From positions 888,504,080-888,568,079 of the forward strand of contig NC_133658.1 of the NCBI RefSeq assembly GCF_037893015.1: 64,000 nt of DNA, read 5' to 3'. Positions 1-12,174 of the stretch are shown here, one piece after another (positions within the stretch are counted from its first letter, which is position 1; the number at the start of each line of letters is the position of its first letter). Position numbers and translations under genes: made by a program. The notes under the pieces were generated by a model. The model was not told the DNA's origin. It was given only the letters and a program-made list of their open reading frames with translations, and did not search any database. This DNA comes from Macrotis lagotis (Eukaryota; Chordata; Mammalia; Peramelemorphia; Peramelidae).

Positions 1-544
1 TTCATTTATGGCAGAATTAGGATGAAACTAGGTACTTTGGCTTCAAATTTAATGAATTTTTCACTACCTTTTAAAGTTTGTTTACAACTCCAGGACTATA
101 TCCACACTTGTTTGTGGCTGACATTGAGCAGTGCAGATCAAGTCCTAGTATAGGAGAACAGTTTGGTTCAACAAAAAAGACATTTTTGAGTCAAAGCACC
201 TAGATTCAAAATTCAGTTTTTCCATTTACTATGGCCTTACTTCCTTCATTTATATAACGAAGAATTGGAGCTAGATTGTCTTTCAGGATCTTATATTTCT
301 ATGTGATCCAATGTGTCTTCATTGAAATACATAATTATGCAAAAGAGAGTCTGCTTTAACTACTCATACAAGAAAAACCAAGTGGATAAAGGATATCTCT
401 TGTCAGGATTATGATTTGCAAGCAAGGCATGGATCTGGTTCATCAGAACAAATATCTTAGACATTGAAGAAGAGCAGCAAATTGTTGCAAAATTGAATAC
501 AAGGAAGAGAGCAGGAGCCCATTTAGAGAGTCTTGCAGCATTTT
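1..544. other. AT-rich stretch without a gene
   Basis: No coding exon or recognisable repeat family was seen here. The open frames are short and antisense to low-complexity sequence. The last few bases form the left target-site duplication of the SINE that follows. Confidence 0.4.
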
Positions 545-712
545 CTTTTCTTTTCTTTTTTTTAGCTTTTTTTTGCAAGGCAAATGAGGTTAAAGTGGCT
601 TGCCCGAGGCCACACAGCTAGGTAATTGTTAATCATGTGAGGGTGGATTTGAACTTAGGTCCTCCTGACTCCAGGGCGGTACTCTATCCATTGCGCCACC
701 TAGCCACCTCTA
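545..712 (-). mobile_element. WSINE1-like SINE, minus orientation
   Basis: This is a tRNA-type SINE read on the minus strand. The T-rich tail comes first, then the complement of CTTGGGCAAGCCACTTAA, then the complement of a B-box-like GTTCAAATCC and an A-box-like TGGCGCAATGGATAG. A 9-bp target-site duplication, CAGCATTTT, flanks it. The family assignment is from memory of the marsupial WSINE1 consensus. Confidence 0.85.
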
Positions 713-838
713 CAGCATTTTTAATGACTGTCTGAAACAAAATCTCTGACACTAAATGTTCTTCCTATGATTCTGTATATGTGCAAAGCATAGAATACTG
801 ATTTCCAGAGATTCAAAACTATAGAACTACTAAAAGTA

Positions 839-890
839 ATAAAATAAAATAAAATAAATGAAATGAAATAAAATAAAATAAAATAAAATG
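839..890. repeat. (AAAAT)n-type simple repeat
   Basis: Imperfect AAATA/AAATG pentamers are repeated about ten times. The repeat is a low-complexity, slippage-prone tract with no evidence of function. Confidence 0.85.
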
Positions 891-999
891 AGAGACCTAT
901 AGTGGATCTAGATAGATTGGTGCATACCAAGATGAATTGCTTACAAGAAGTGTCATAAAAGATAAACTCAGAAAAGGTGGGCCAATCATGACTGATAAT

Positions 1000-1100
1000 A
1001 ATGATACCCACATTTATATAGTGTTCTGGTACCTGAAAGGCATTTGGCAAATATTATCTCCTTTGATCCATACAACTCTGGGAGGTATCCACCCAGGTAT
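1000..1100 (-). mobile_element. MIR-family SINE fragment
   Basis: The stretch GATAATAATGATACCCAC...TTATATAGTG...ATTATCTCCTTTGATCC matches the antisense tail of MIR/MIR3-type elements, whose consensus reads close to TTATCTCATTTGATCCTCAC. It is diverged and no TSD is visible. Confidence 0.5.
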
Positions 1101-1399
1101 ATATCTCTACATCCTCATCACAACCCTTACTTTCTCAAAGAGTTCACTGCTAGATTCTAAGTCTCTTCCCCCCCACCATTCCTTCAATATACATATTGGT
1201 ACTCCCTCCAACACTCTAAGTTTCCAAGTAATCAAATGGATTTATTACCCTGACTTAGTCTCTACCTAAGTTACACTCAAGAAATGGCCATACCTTTGAT
1301 CTTGCTATCCCCCACAAGGGTCCCACTTTCATATTCTTGAACTCTAAAAATTCCTTTATCTGATCATAATATTTTATCATTCCATCTTTCAACCTCTAC

Positions 1400-2430
1400 T
1401 GCTACTCTCTATCATTATCATGACCTCCATTGCTCTATTCCTTCCCAGGCCACCACCTGGAAAATTATAACAGTTACAATGAATAAGGTCAATTCTATGT
1501 TAGCCTCAACACTCAAGTTTTTTTTGTCCCCTTATTCTTTTACTAATCATCCTTTGCCAAGTCTCATTCTTGGATTATTCCAACAGCCAATGCCTTTGCT
1601 CTTGTTCCACCACCATCTTTCCAGTCACTTACGTATCATTCTCAGTTGAGTTACTACATGTAATCCACTGTGTTAACTATTGCCTGTTAATATGATGTCC
1701 TTCATAATATCTCTCATATATATCCCCTTCCTTCCTCTGACAGAGCCACCACCACTGGGCTAGCCCTTATCACTTAATAGAAAGACTATCACAATGGCCT
1801 TCTAGTCTACCTGCTAGCTCTCTTCCTCTCCATTCCAGCCCATCCTTCATTCAGCTGTCAGACTGATCTTCAGGTATAGGTCTGACCACTCCACATCTCC
1901 TCCTGACCCCCCCCATTAAACAAATTCCTTTAGTTCCCTGTCTTATCCAACATCAAATGTTAAATCCTATAACATCCAAAACCCTTCATAAGCTGGGCTC
2001 CTCCTACCTTTCTAATCTTTCTTCACCTTACTTCCTCCAACATACACGGAGATCCAGGATATTGACTTCCTTGTTCTTCCTTCCACAAGACTCCTCACTT
2101 CTTTATTCAATTTATTTTCACTGCCTGACCCTCTGACTGGAATTTTCTAATGTTCTTCTCCTGGTTTTCCTCACCCTTTGAGTTCCAACTAAAATACCAC
2201 CTTGCACAAGAAGGCTTTCCCAATGCCCCTTAGTGCCTCCCTCTGTTGAGTAGCTCCAATGTATTTTGTATGTGGTTTATTTGCACAGAGTCATTTGCAG
2301 ACCATTTTAATTAAACATCAGCTCCTTGAGAGAAGGAAGGAACTGTTTTCATTTTTTTTTTTTTTTGTATCACTGGCCTAAAACAAGCATTTGATACATG
2401 CTTGTCAACTGACTTTTTGATTGAAGAATA
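1400..2430 (+). mobile_element. L2 (LINE2) 3'-part fossil, sense
   Basis: Pyrimidine-rich phrases typical of the L2 3' region occur in order. They include a GGCCTTCTAGTC-like phrase, CAGCTGTCAGACTGATCTTC, CTGACCACTCCACATCTCC, CCTTCATAAGCTGGGCTCC, CACAAGAAGGCTTTCCCAA, CAGCTCCTTGAGAGAAGG, and a final TTGATACATGCTTGTCAACTGA-like end. The sequence is heavily diverged and has no open frame. The family call rests on recalled consensus and the left edge is approximate. Confidence 0.6.
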
Positions 2431-2514
2431 CTTTCCCTTGCAGGGCCCAGGATTAGAAACTTGTTTGGTCCAGTTCCCCTTGCGCCTCCCCAGCTTCTTT
2501 TTGATCATAGATCT

Positions 2515-2645
2515 AAAGTTAGAAGGGACTCAAAATGCCAACTAGTTCAGTTTCCTCATTTTACAGATGGGGAAACTGAAGCCCAGAAATAAAGTGATTA
2601 GTCAGAACTCTCACAATAAGTGACAAAGTTGGAAATGAATCCCAT
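2515..2645 (+). mobile_element. MIR/CORE-type SINE fragment
   Basis: The motifs GTTTCCTCATTTTACAGATG and GGGGAAACTGAAGCCCAGA are characteristic of ancient MIR-like mammalian repeats. Similar fragments occur near 22.5 kb and 47.45 kb. Confidence 0.4.
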
Positions 2646-3507
2646 AATCATTGACTCCAAATTCACTAACAATCTTTGAATTATGCACAAAATCCCAGTG
2701 TAAATTTGCAACCACAAACACTTCATATCAAAGGAGAGATTAATAAAATTCAAAGTAAGAAAACAATTGAACTCAATAAATAAAACTGGAAGTAGTTCTT
2801 ATGGAAAAACCAATAAAATAGATAATCAATTGTTTAATAGTTTTAAAAAGAGGAGAGAAAAATTAGAATTTACCAGCATCAAAAAATGAAAGAGGTGAAT
2901 TCACCACCAATGAAGAGGAAATTAAAGTAATTGTTAGGAGTTTATTTTATCCAATTCAATGCCAGATCTGACAATAAAGAGAAATGAATGAGTATTTATA
3001 GAAAATATGGATTGCCCTGATTAACCACAGATGAAACAGTATACTTAAATAACCCCATCTTTAAAGAGAGAAATTGAAAAAGCCATCAGTGAACTCCCTA
3101 AGAAAACATCTCAAGGGCCAGATGGATTCACAAGTGAATTCTGCCAAACATTTAAAAAGCAATTCATCCCAATAGTATATAAAGTATTTGGGAAAATCGG
3201 TGAATAAGCGCGACCAAATTCCTTTTATGACACAAATATGGTGCTGATATGTAAATTAGGAAGATCAAAAACAGAGAAAAAAAACAAGAGAACAATCTCC
3301 CTAGTGATTACTGTTACAAAAAAATTAATAAAATCTTAGCTAGTAGATATGTCACAAGAATCAAGGATCACATTAATATTAAAGGAAAACTATCAGCATT
3401 ATTGACCATATCAAAAACAAGAACAGATATCATATGATTATCTCAATAATGGCATAAAAGCCTTTGACAAAATATTAACACCCATTCCTATTAAAAACAC
3501 TAGAGAG

Positions 3508-3657
3508 GGTTGGCTAGGTGGCACAGTGGATAGAGCACCAATCCTGGAGTCAGGAAGACCTGAGTTCAAATCCAGACTGAGACAATAATTACCTAGCTGT
3601 GTGGCCTTGGGCAAATCACTTAACCCCTTTGCCTTACAACCCCCCCCCCCCACAAAA
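3508..3657 (+). mobile_element. WSINE1-like SINE nested in L1
   Basis: The copy is nearly full-length, with GGTGGCACAGTGGATAGAGC (A box) and GAGTTCAAATCC (B box), and it ends in a C-run and short A tail. A perfect 12-bp TSD, AACACTAGAGAG, lies at 3496-3507 and 3658-3669 in the host L1. The SINE is therefore younger than that L1. Confidence 0.92.
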
Positions 3658-5644
3658 AACACTAGAGAGCATTTAGCTTTCCTTAAAATGATACATTGAA
3701 TCCATCTAAAATCATCAGCAAACATTATCTTTAGTGTGGACAAGACAGAAGTCTCTCAATAAAATCAGGGATAAGGATGCCCATTATCACCAATTTTATT
3801 CAATATCAAACTAGATATGCTAACTATCACAATAAGAGAAGAAAAAGAAATCGAAGGAATTAAAATAAGCTTTGAGGAAACAAAACTACTGTTCTTTGCA
3901 GATGATATGATGGTATGCTAGAATCAACTAAAAAACTAGTTGAAAAGACTTAAAGTTGTGGGATATAAAATAAATTCACACAAATCATTAGCATTTCTGT
4001 ATATTATCCACAAAGGCCTGCAGCAAAAGATAGAAAGAACAATTCAATTTAAAATAACTATAGATAATATAAAATATTTGGGAGTCTTTCTCAAAGATGA
4101 ACCCAGAAACTATATGAATACAATTACCAAACACTTTTCACACAAAGTCACATCTAAACAATTGGAAAATAAAACATTAATTGCTTATGGGTAAACAAAA
4201 ATTGCATTTCTATCCAAATTAATCTACTCATTCAGCACGGTTCCAATACAATTAGCAAAAATTCATTTATAGAGCTAGAAAAAATAATAACAAAATTCAT
4301 CTGGAAGAACAAAAGGTCAAGAATATCAAGAGAATCAGTGAGAAATATTTGAAGGAAGGCAGCTTAGGTGTCTCAGATGTCAAACTATATTATAAAACAA
4401 TCATCAAAATAATCTGGTACTGCTAAGAAATAGAGTGATGGGTCAGGGAGCTACATTTGGTACAAAATACATAGTAATAAATCACTATAATAATTTAATA
4501 TTAGCTAAATTCAAAGATCCAACTTTTGGAAGAAGACACTATTTGACAAAAACTAGGAAACAGTATGGCAGAAAATAAGTATAGAGCAACATCTCATACC
4601 ATATACCAAGATAAAGTCAAAATGGGTTCATGACTTAGACAAAATGGGTAATAGTATAAGCAAATTAGGGAAGCATATAATGGTTTGTCAGAACTATTGA
4701 TAAGAAAAGATTTAGATCCAAACAAGATAGAGAATAATATGAGATATAAAATGGATAGTTCTGATTACATTAAATTTAAAGGATTTTGAACAAATAAAAC
4801 CAATGCTATCAAGATCAGAAGGAAGCAGAAAGTTGGGAGGTTTTTTTTTTTAACAGAAAGTATCTCTGATAAAGGTCTCATTTCTCAGATATATAGAGGA
4901 CTGAATCAAGTTTTTAACAATATAAATCATTCCCCAAATGATAAATGATTAAAGATATGAACTGATAATTTTCAAATGAAGAAATCAAAGTTCTCTAGTT
5001 TACTCTCAATCACTATTGATTAGAGAAATGCAAATTAAAAGAACTTTGAGGCACCACCTCATACCTATCAGATTGAAAAGGAAAGGAAAGAAAAGGAAAA
5101 AGATAAATGTTGGAGGAGCTGTTGGAAAACAGGCACACTGATGTACTTACTGTTCATGGAGTTGTGAACTGATCTAACAATTCTTGAGAGCAATGCTGAA
5201 AGGGCTATAAGATTGTGCATACCCTTTGATCCAGCGATACCACTACTAGATCTGTATCCCAAAGAGCTTTAAAAAAAAGGAAAAAGATTAATTTGTACAA
5301 AAATACTTATAGCAACTCTTTTTTACAGTGGCAAAGAACTGGAAATTGAGGTGATGCCCATTAATGGGGGAATGGCTTAAAAAGTTGTGGTATATAATTA
5401 TAACGGAATATTATTGTGCAATAAAAATTACAAATAGGATGCTTTCAGAAAAAACCTGAAAAGACTTATATGATGTAGAATGATGTAAGCAGAACTAGGA
5501 GAACATTGTACACCACAACAGCAATATTGCATGATAAATAATTGTGAATGACTTAGCTATTCTCAGTAAAATAATGATCCAAGATAATCCCAAAGGACTC
5601 ATGATGAAAAATGCTATACGCTTCCAGAAAAAGAACTTATGGGG

Positions 5645-5788
5645 GGGGGAGCAATTAAGTGGCGAAGTGGATAAAGCAGGGGTCAGGAGGACCTGAGTTC
5701 AAATGCGAGATCAGATGCTTAATAATTACCTAGCTGTCTGACTTTGGGCAAGTCACTTAATTCCATTGCCTTGCAGAAAGCAAACAAA
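5645..5788 (+). mobile_element. WSINE1-like SINE nested in L1 3' UTR
   Basis: The copy is diverged, with AAGTGGATAAAGCA and GAGTTCAAATGC at the A- and B-box positions and GGGCAAGTCACTTAATTCC near the end. The imperfect flanking repeats AAAGAACTTATGG and AAAGAATCTATGG look like an aged TSD. A G-run precedes it. Confidence 0.8.
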
Positions 5789-6099
5789 GAAAGAATCTAT
5801 GGAACCTGAATGCAGACCAAAGTATACTATTTTTTCTTTCCTTTTCTTTCATTTGGTTGAAATTTTTCTTCTACATAATTAATAATATGGAAATGTGTTC
5901 TACGTGATTGCATATGTATAATCCCTGTCAGATTGCCTACTAGTATTCAGAGAGATGGGAGAGAAAGGGGAAGGGAAAGAACTTGGAATTAGAAAATTAA
6001 CATAAATTTTTTTTTCACAAGCTATTGGGGAGAAATAAAATCTTATTTTAAAAAGAAAACATATTATTCCTATAATACTAATACTAATACTAATATATC

Positions 6100-6605
6100 T
6101 TATACTTTATTCCTCAGAACCCCTTTACACTCTTAAAAATACTAAAGACACCAAACACCTTTCATATAACAAGCTTTCAAATAAAATTTTTTTCTTTCAA
6201 AATATTCCACATTAGAAATTAAAGCTGATAAAATTTTTAAATATTTATTAGTTTATTTAAAATAATGGTGAACCCATTACATTTTAGTATAAATAACATA
6301 TTTCTATGAAAAGTAACTATATTTTCAAAAAAAATCTTGAGAGAGCTGGCATTGATCTTAATGTTTCAGTTAATGAAGACAGATGGATTCTTGTATCTAC
6401 TTCTGTATTCAATCTGTTGTGATATGTTGTTTTGGTTGAAGTATATGAAAAAAGTCTGGCATATCAAATAAGGAAGGAAGGACTATTTTAATAAGCATAT
6501 TACATCTTAGTACTATTATGAAAATAATCTTGACTTTGAAGATCTATTGAAAGGATCCCAGGGACCTCCAAGGATCTGAGAACCTCACTTTGAGAACTTT
6601 TACCA
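6100..6605 (+). mobile_element. hAT-like DNA transposon fossil (internally deleted)
   Basis: The left side reads CAGAACCCCTTTACACTCTT, followed by a TATTAGAAATTAAA-like stretch. The right side ends GGGACCTCCAAGGATCTGAG...CACTTTGAGAACTTTTACC. These resemble the ends of an old mammalian hAT/Charlie-type element with CAGTGGTTCTCAAA...TTTGAGAACCACTG termini. The phrase TTCAATCTGTTGTGATATG in the middle fits the same family. No transposase frame is present. A second copy of the family lies at 36.8-37.4 kb. Confidence 0.55.
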
Positions 6606-8585
6606 ATAGCCTCAAAGAGTTGTTTTCTCGCATCCATTAGGGCCTAAAATTCCAATATGCTTGATGCATTTGTTTGGTTTTAAGCACTGCTCTTTATAGC
6701 CTCACCTTAATAATAGTAATATAAGACTCTTTTTTTCAACTTGGTTAGCTACGGCTGGTATAAGACTCCAATGACATTTCCAACTCAACATCCCATGTAT
6801 CTTCCCTAGGGACATGGCTCCTCCCTGAGAAAAATCTAATTTATATCTATGGTTGAATTGTGATGTATTGTTAAATTCTATAGCATGAAGAAGTATCTAT
6901 AGTATCTTATATCTATCTATCTATATAATATTATATATAAGATATTTATATATATATATATTATCTCTTAATATGTATAATTATTTCTTGCATTTTCAAT
7001 TTTTTTCCTCCAAATGAATTCTCTTCCTAATTAGCATCACTTTATCTCTGTGAAGTGTTCTCTTCTCCCCAGTAAGAGGTTTGGTAATCAGGCTTCAATT
7101 ATTCTCTGAAGTCTCACCCTACTTGAAATTATAGAATGGTATATATCCTCATCTAATTTATAGAAAATGGTTAAGGTTTTATTTTTCTATCAAAATTTCT
7201 TAATAGTTAAAATTTTGCTAAAATTTCCAGGCTTCTAATAAAACACCTTCAATATTGTTATAAAATTTATTAAGAGTTTTCTTTGTATCTCTAGCTTCAT
7301 TACTAAGAATCCATGCTCTTCACATTATATTTAGAGATGCCAAACTTAATAATAGGGCAAATCAAGAGATATTAATATATAAAGTTCAAATAATTATAAT
7401 TGCATCCGAAGAATAATTTAATTTGTAAAAGAAAAACACATTGGAAAACTACTTTTTAAAAATGTAAAATATTTTTCTCTAGTGGATCCTTGTACTAGAT
7501 TATACAATAAATCCCAGATGTATGTCTCTAGTGGGTGCCTGTGAATGCTAAAGGCATCCACAATAAATTCCAGATGATTTCTCTCCTACATAATAGGTAT
7601 ATTCTGTGCTTGATATGTGGGCCCACAGCGTAACCACTCGAACCCAGCATGGGCCACCCATTAATTCTCTTAAGTTGATTTGCTCACTCTAATATGACCA
7701 CACATTGTCAAGTCTTGAATATTTCCCAGAGAAGAATCACCACCATGAAGCTCTGTCTCAAACTGTCTTAGGATCCTTTTGTTTGGAAGTTACACTATTA
7801 CAAATTAAACTATTCTTGGAATATAATTTTAATTATTTGAATATTTAGATATTAATATCTGTTGATTTACTCTATTTTAATCCTTTTGAGCTCCCACTGC
7901 TATAATTCTGAATTATATAAAACCAATCACAATGATGACATATTAATTCTTAAATTTAAAACCATTGCTTAAGAATAAGGTAAAGTCAATAATAATCAAT
8001 TATTCACAATCATCCAACATAAAGCAATTCAGGAATCATCAAAACATTACATTTAACAGATAGAGCTGGGTCCCAGTTTTCTGTCAACGCACAAACTATC
8101 CTTAGCAAAGAGACACATGAATGAGAACATCTTGTCTTCTCAAGGAATATCACAACTCTGGAATATAGGTTTGGATGTCTTGGTCCTTCCATGAATATAG
8201 GCATCACAGGAAGCCCTTTCTGTCTTTCCTAACTGCTTGCTTTCTGGTCCTCTTCTGCTCTCCCACTGATGAAACAGTATCCATCTCTTTTAACTAACAA
8301 TTATCCTTACGAGGATACTAATGTTATCCTTTTATAGTGACACAGTTTCCTTGTGCCAGAAAATATTCAAGGTTAGCTCCCTTAGCAGGAACGAGTCCAA
8401 CCCACCTCCTCATTCAATTGGATGCTGCAGTGCCCAGTCAGCTTCTTCTAAAGCCTGGCAAAGATCACAACTAAGCTACTAGCTTTGCTTGCTGCCCAGC
8501 TAGCTGTTTCTGCACAGAACCTATCTTTTCCCATTTAAACCAAAGGGAGAGGGCAGCAGAGCACACAGTCAGACACCTCAAAGAA
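6606..8585. other. AT-rich intergenic DNA without a gene
   Basis: No coding exon was recognised. A short (TA)n tract lies around 6935-6962. Small direct echoes occur (AATAAATCCCAGATGTATGTCTCT and a related phrase about 65 bp later, near 7.51 and 7.56 kb), suggesting an old local duplication. The 8.2-8.55 kb part is less AT-rich and unassigned. Confidence 0.4.
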
Positions 8586-8589
8586 GTTT

Positions 8590-9700
8590 CACTTGGAAAA
8601 TGTATCTCAATCAGCAAATATTTATTTAGTGCCTGGGAGTACTGGGGCTATAAACAGATAGAAAAGGCAATCTCTGCCTTCAAGGAGCTTAGATTCTAAA
8701 GGGGAAAGCAATAAGCAAAGAAATATAGATGAAGCAAACTCTATATAAGATAAATAAGAAATAATTAAAAGAAGAAAGGCACTGTGATTGAGAGGGGTTG
8801 GGAATGACTTTATGTACAAGATGGGGTTCTAATTGGGACTTAAAGAAAGCCAAGGGGGCAACTAGGTGGCACATGACCCTGGCATCAGGAGGACCTGAAT
8901 TCAAATCCAATCTCAGACACTTAATAATTACCTAGCTGTATGACCTTGGGCAAGTCACTTAATCCCATTGCTTTACCAAAAAAAAAAGTCCAGGAGGTCA
9001 GTAGATAGATATGAAAAGGGCCTTCCAGGCTTTCCAGAACTGAGGCTGATTGATCTTTTGAGATGAGCTTGAAGGAAGAGAAAAAGGCAACAGAGTGACA
9101 GGAAATGAGGGAGAGGGAAGAGGAGGGAGTTCAATTCGTCTATAAAATATAAGATAAAATTCTGATCTCAGAGAGGGGGAGAAAGGGGAGCCATGGGAGG
9201 CTTGAGGAGATTTGGCAAGTTTGGAAGAGCTACAGTGGAAAATTGGAGAGTGAGCTGATGAAGGACTTACAGTAATATTGCCCAGTAGCAGGGAGGGCCA
9301 AGTTCAGGTTGTGGAACATAAATTTGTTGGACCCAGTCAGAATGGTTGCATGATTTTTCTCCACTTTCATGCAATAACATGTGTAAACACAAAGGTGATG
9401 GTGGGAGTGATTTAAGTCTGAGACTTGGCTGGATATAATTGACAATATGATAAGGGAATAAGGGATTCAAGAGAGGAGGACAATATCTAGTTGATAGGTA
9501 GATTAAGGTATCTTCCAATGAGTTTTTCTCTAGACAATCAATATTCTCTCCCACAAAGCCTTATTCTAGCTAGTGTTTCCTCCAATTTCTCCTACTGGTT
9601 TGCCTACTTAACAGCTCCTATTGTCCCTGACTCCTCTCCTGCTGGCTTCTTCACTCAATAGCACCAATCAGAGTCTCTTGATACTCAGTGATTCATCTTT
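8590..9700 (-). mobile_element. L2 (LINE2) 3'-part fossil, antisense
   Basis: It begins with the complement of the L2 3' end (AAATATTTATTTAGTGCCTG...), continues with CTTCAAGGAGCTTAGATTCT, and is interrupted by a SINE at 8853-8988. Further antisense L2 phrases follow (GGAGAGTGAGCTGATGAAGG, GAGGGAGAGGGAAGAGGAG). There is no open reading frame. The boundaries are approximate and the family is recalled, not searched. Confidence 0.5.
8853..8988 (+). mobile_element. WSINE1-like SINE with internal deletion
   Basis: ACTAGGTGGCACA runs straight into TGACCCTGGCATCAGGAGG, so about 18 bp after the A box are missing. The B-box region (GAATTCAAATCC) and tail (GGGCAAGTCACTTAATCCC plus A-run) are intact. 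Confidence 0.85.
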
Positions 9701-9734
9701 CCCTTATGAAGTAAAGCTCTCAAAATTTACCTCT

Positions 9735-10540
9735 ATGGATTTTTAAACTATTTATTTTAATCAGACAAGATCCATCTTCTCATCCTTCCACCCCAACCCT
9801 TCCCACAAGGACAACAAAACCCATTACATACATGAATAGTCAATCAAAGTAAATTTTCATTTTGGCCATGTTCAAAAACTATCTTTTTCTGCATTCTGAA
9901 TCCTTCACCTCTCTATCAGGTGGGTAGCAAGTTGCATCATTAGTCCTCTGGAATCCTAATTGGTCATTATGCTGATAAGAGTTCAGTGCAATTCCATCAA
10001 ATTTATATACCATAAATTGTTCATCCATTTGCCAATTTGTGGGCACTCTTCTCAGATTCCTATTTTTGTCATAGCAAAAAAAATATAAATATTTTTGCAC
10101 ATCCCTAGAATTTGTTTCCCTTAGGACTTAATCCTTTCCTTGAACTCTCATTTTCCATCTCTTCTTTCTTTCCCTCCTATTTCCTTGTTGAGTGAAATAT
10201 ATTTTTGTACCCAGCTCCGCATATGTATACTGTTCTTTCTTTTAAGTAGTTCGTATCAGAGAGATTCATATGTCAGCTCATTCTCCCCCTAATATTGCAT
10301 CCTTATTTGTATAGATGTCTACTTGTGTACTCTTATTATATGAGGAAATTTTCCCTAATTTGCCTTTCCATTTCCTTCCCTGCTCATATATTTGTCTCTC
10401 CAATTCTTTTGTCTCTTATGTTCATCAGGACATAGGAGAACCACTCCCAAAACTTGTCTAATTGGACTCCCTTTATGATCCCTGATTGAGGATAGAATTC
10501 AGAGGGGACATGTGTATCATTTCCTCATATGTTTTTAGTG
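9735..10540 (-). mobile_element. L1 3'-end fragment, antisense
   Basis: On the minus strand the sequence reads AATTTGTGGGCACTC-like and GTATATAAATTTGATGG-like phrases that match the ORF2 C-terminus/3' UTR junction seen in the other L1 pieces of this window. Antisense 3' UTR with low-complexity T/C-rich sequence follows. It has many disruptions. The edge against the next L1 copy is approximate. Confidence 0.55.
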
Positions 10541-11446
10541 ATTTTTAAAAATCAATTTAACTTTATTTCTAAATTCTCTCTTCTCTTCCTCATCCCATTC
10601 ACTGAAAAGTAAACAAACGAACAAATGAACAATAAAATCCATTACAAATATGCATAATCAGGAAAATTAAACTGCATTATCTAGGTCCACCAAAAGAAAA
10701 GAAGAAAAAAAATATGTTTTAATCTGTTTTCTGAGTCTATCAGTTCCCTATCTGAAGGTGAATAGCATATTCCATCAAGAATTCTTTGCAATTATGGTTA
10801 GTCTTTATATTAATATGCTATTAAATCTTTCCTAGGTAATTATCTTTAGAATATTGATTTTGCTGCATAGTTATTTTCCTGGTTCTGCTCATTTCATTAT
10901 GCATTAATTCAGACAAATATCCCCAGGTTTCTCTGAAACCACCCCCCTTCATTATTTTTTACAGCACAATACTATTTCATTGCATTCATTTAGCACAAAT
11001 TTTTCAGTCATTCCCCTACTGATGGGGATCTTCTCAGTTTCCAATTCTTTTTGTTTTTGTTTTTTTTTTAGTTTCCAGTTCTTTGCTACCACAAAAAAAG
11101 TTGTTTAAATATTTTTGCACACATGGATCTCTTTTGAGATTTTTGATCTCTTTGGGGTATAAGCTTAGTAATTGCATGCTGAGTCACAAAGTATGTTCAA
11201 TTTAACGGCTTCTGGGTCATAGTTCTAAATTGCTCTTCAGAAAAGTTGGACTAATTCACAGTTCCACCAACAGTACCTTAGTGTACCTTATTTTCCATCA
11301 GGCCTAGCATTTTTGTCATTTTTCTTTTTTGTCATCTTAGGAAATCTGATAATTGCTTTTATTCTATCTTCATTGGTTGGGAATTTGCTTTTCCCATTAT
11401 TGATACTGGTAATTTGGTTTTCTTTTTTTTTTTTTAAATCAAATTA

Positions 11447-11599
11447 GCCAGGGTGGCTAGGTGGCGCAGTGGATAGAGCACCGGCCTTGGAGTCAGGAGT
11501 ACCTGGGTTCAAATCCGACCTCGGACACTTAATAAGGCCGCGTGGCCTTGGGCAAGCCACTTAACCCCATTGCCTTGAAAAATCTAAAAATAAAAAAAT
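11447..11599 (+). mobile_element. WSINE1-like SINE nested in L1 copy A
   Basis: Full-length young-looking copy with GGTGGCGCAGTGGATAGAGC and GGGTTCAAATCC. The TSD AAATCAAATTA is at 11436-11446 and 11600-11610. It is inserted close to the internal-deletion junction of the host L1, on the opposite strand. Confidence 0.92.
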
Positions 11600-12022
11600 A
11601 AATCAAATTATCCAATTAATGGTTTGTCTAAGTTATTGTTAGCTCTCCACATCCATGCCCCCAAAATGCTCCTAATTTCATTTATTAGTTTAATGATGAT
11701 TTTATTTTCTTACTTTCAGTTGTGTTGATCTTGCCTTTGATTTTTTCAGAATTTTTCAGAATTTCTATTGTAGTTTTTTTAATTAGTAGCTTTGGATTTT
11801 TTTATGGACGTTTTAGGTACATGATCAATCCAATTGAACTGATTTTTTCTCTTTTGTTAATGTAAGTATTTAAAGATATAAATTTCTCTAAAATCCTGTG
11901 ATTGTATCTCACAAATTTTAGTTTTATTGTCTCATTATTTTTATTATCTTTAATTAAATTATTAAATTATTAATTGTTGATTGGTACTTTGACCCACCCA
12001 TTCTTACTTTCCAACTAATTTT

Positions 12023-12174
12023 TTTTTTTTAGGATTTTGCAAGGCAGTGGGGTTAAGTGGCTTGCCCAAGGCCACACAGCTAGGTAATTATTAAGTGTCT
12101 GAGACCAGATTTGAACCCAAGTACTCCTGACTCCAGGGCTGGTGCTTTATCCACTGTGCCACCTAGCCGCCCCT
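12023..12174 (-). mobile_element. WSINE1-like SINE nested in L1 copy A
   Basis: Full-length minus-strand copy with a perfect 12-bp TSD, CCAACTAATTTT, at 12011-12022 and 12175-12186. The promoter boxes are intact in antisense (CACTGTGCCACCTAGC, GATTTGAACCC). Confidence 0.92.

Larger units (their letters stand above)
2725..6055 (+). mobile_element. L1 LINE, 5'-truncated ORF2 plus 3' UTR, sense
   Basis: Conceptual translation shows broken ORF2 reverse-transcriptase pieces. There is a [15 protein letters not shown]-like stretch near 3.12 kb, a [11 protein letters not shown]-like stretch near 3.78 kb and FADDM near 3.9 kb. An intact piece at 3940-4194 carries VVGYKINSHKSLAFLY and IKYLGVFLKDE. The C-terminal region follows, with PFDPAIPLL-like then YPKEL-like and then TVAKNWKL-like residues at 5.2-5.4 kb. 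The element ends in an A-rich tail at about 6050. It has many stops and frameshifts and is inactive. Two SINEs are nested inside it. It lacks the 5' UTR, ORF1 and the endonuclease. Confidence 0.85.

Noticed and set aside
3508-3657. Possible tRNA gene from A- and B-box motifs
   Set aside because: The boxes belong to the SINE head. No cloverleaf with paired acceptor stem is evident.
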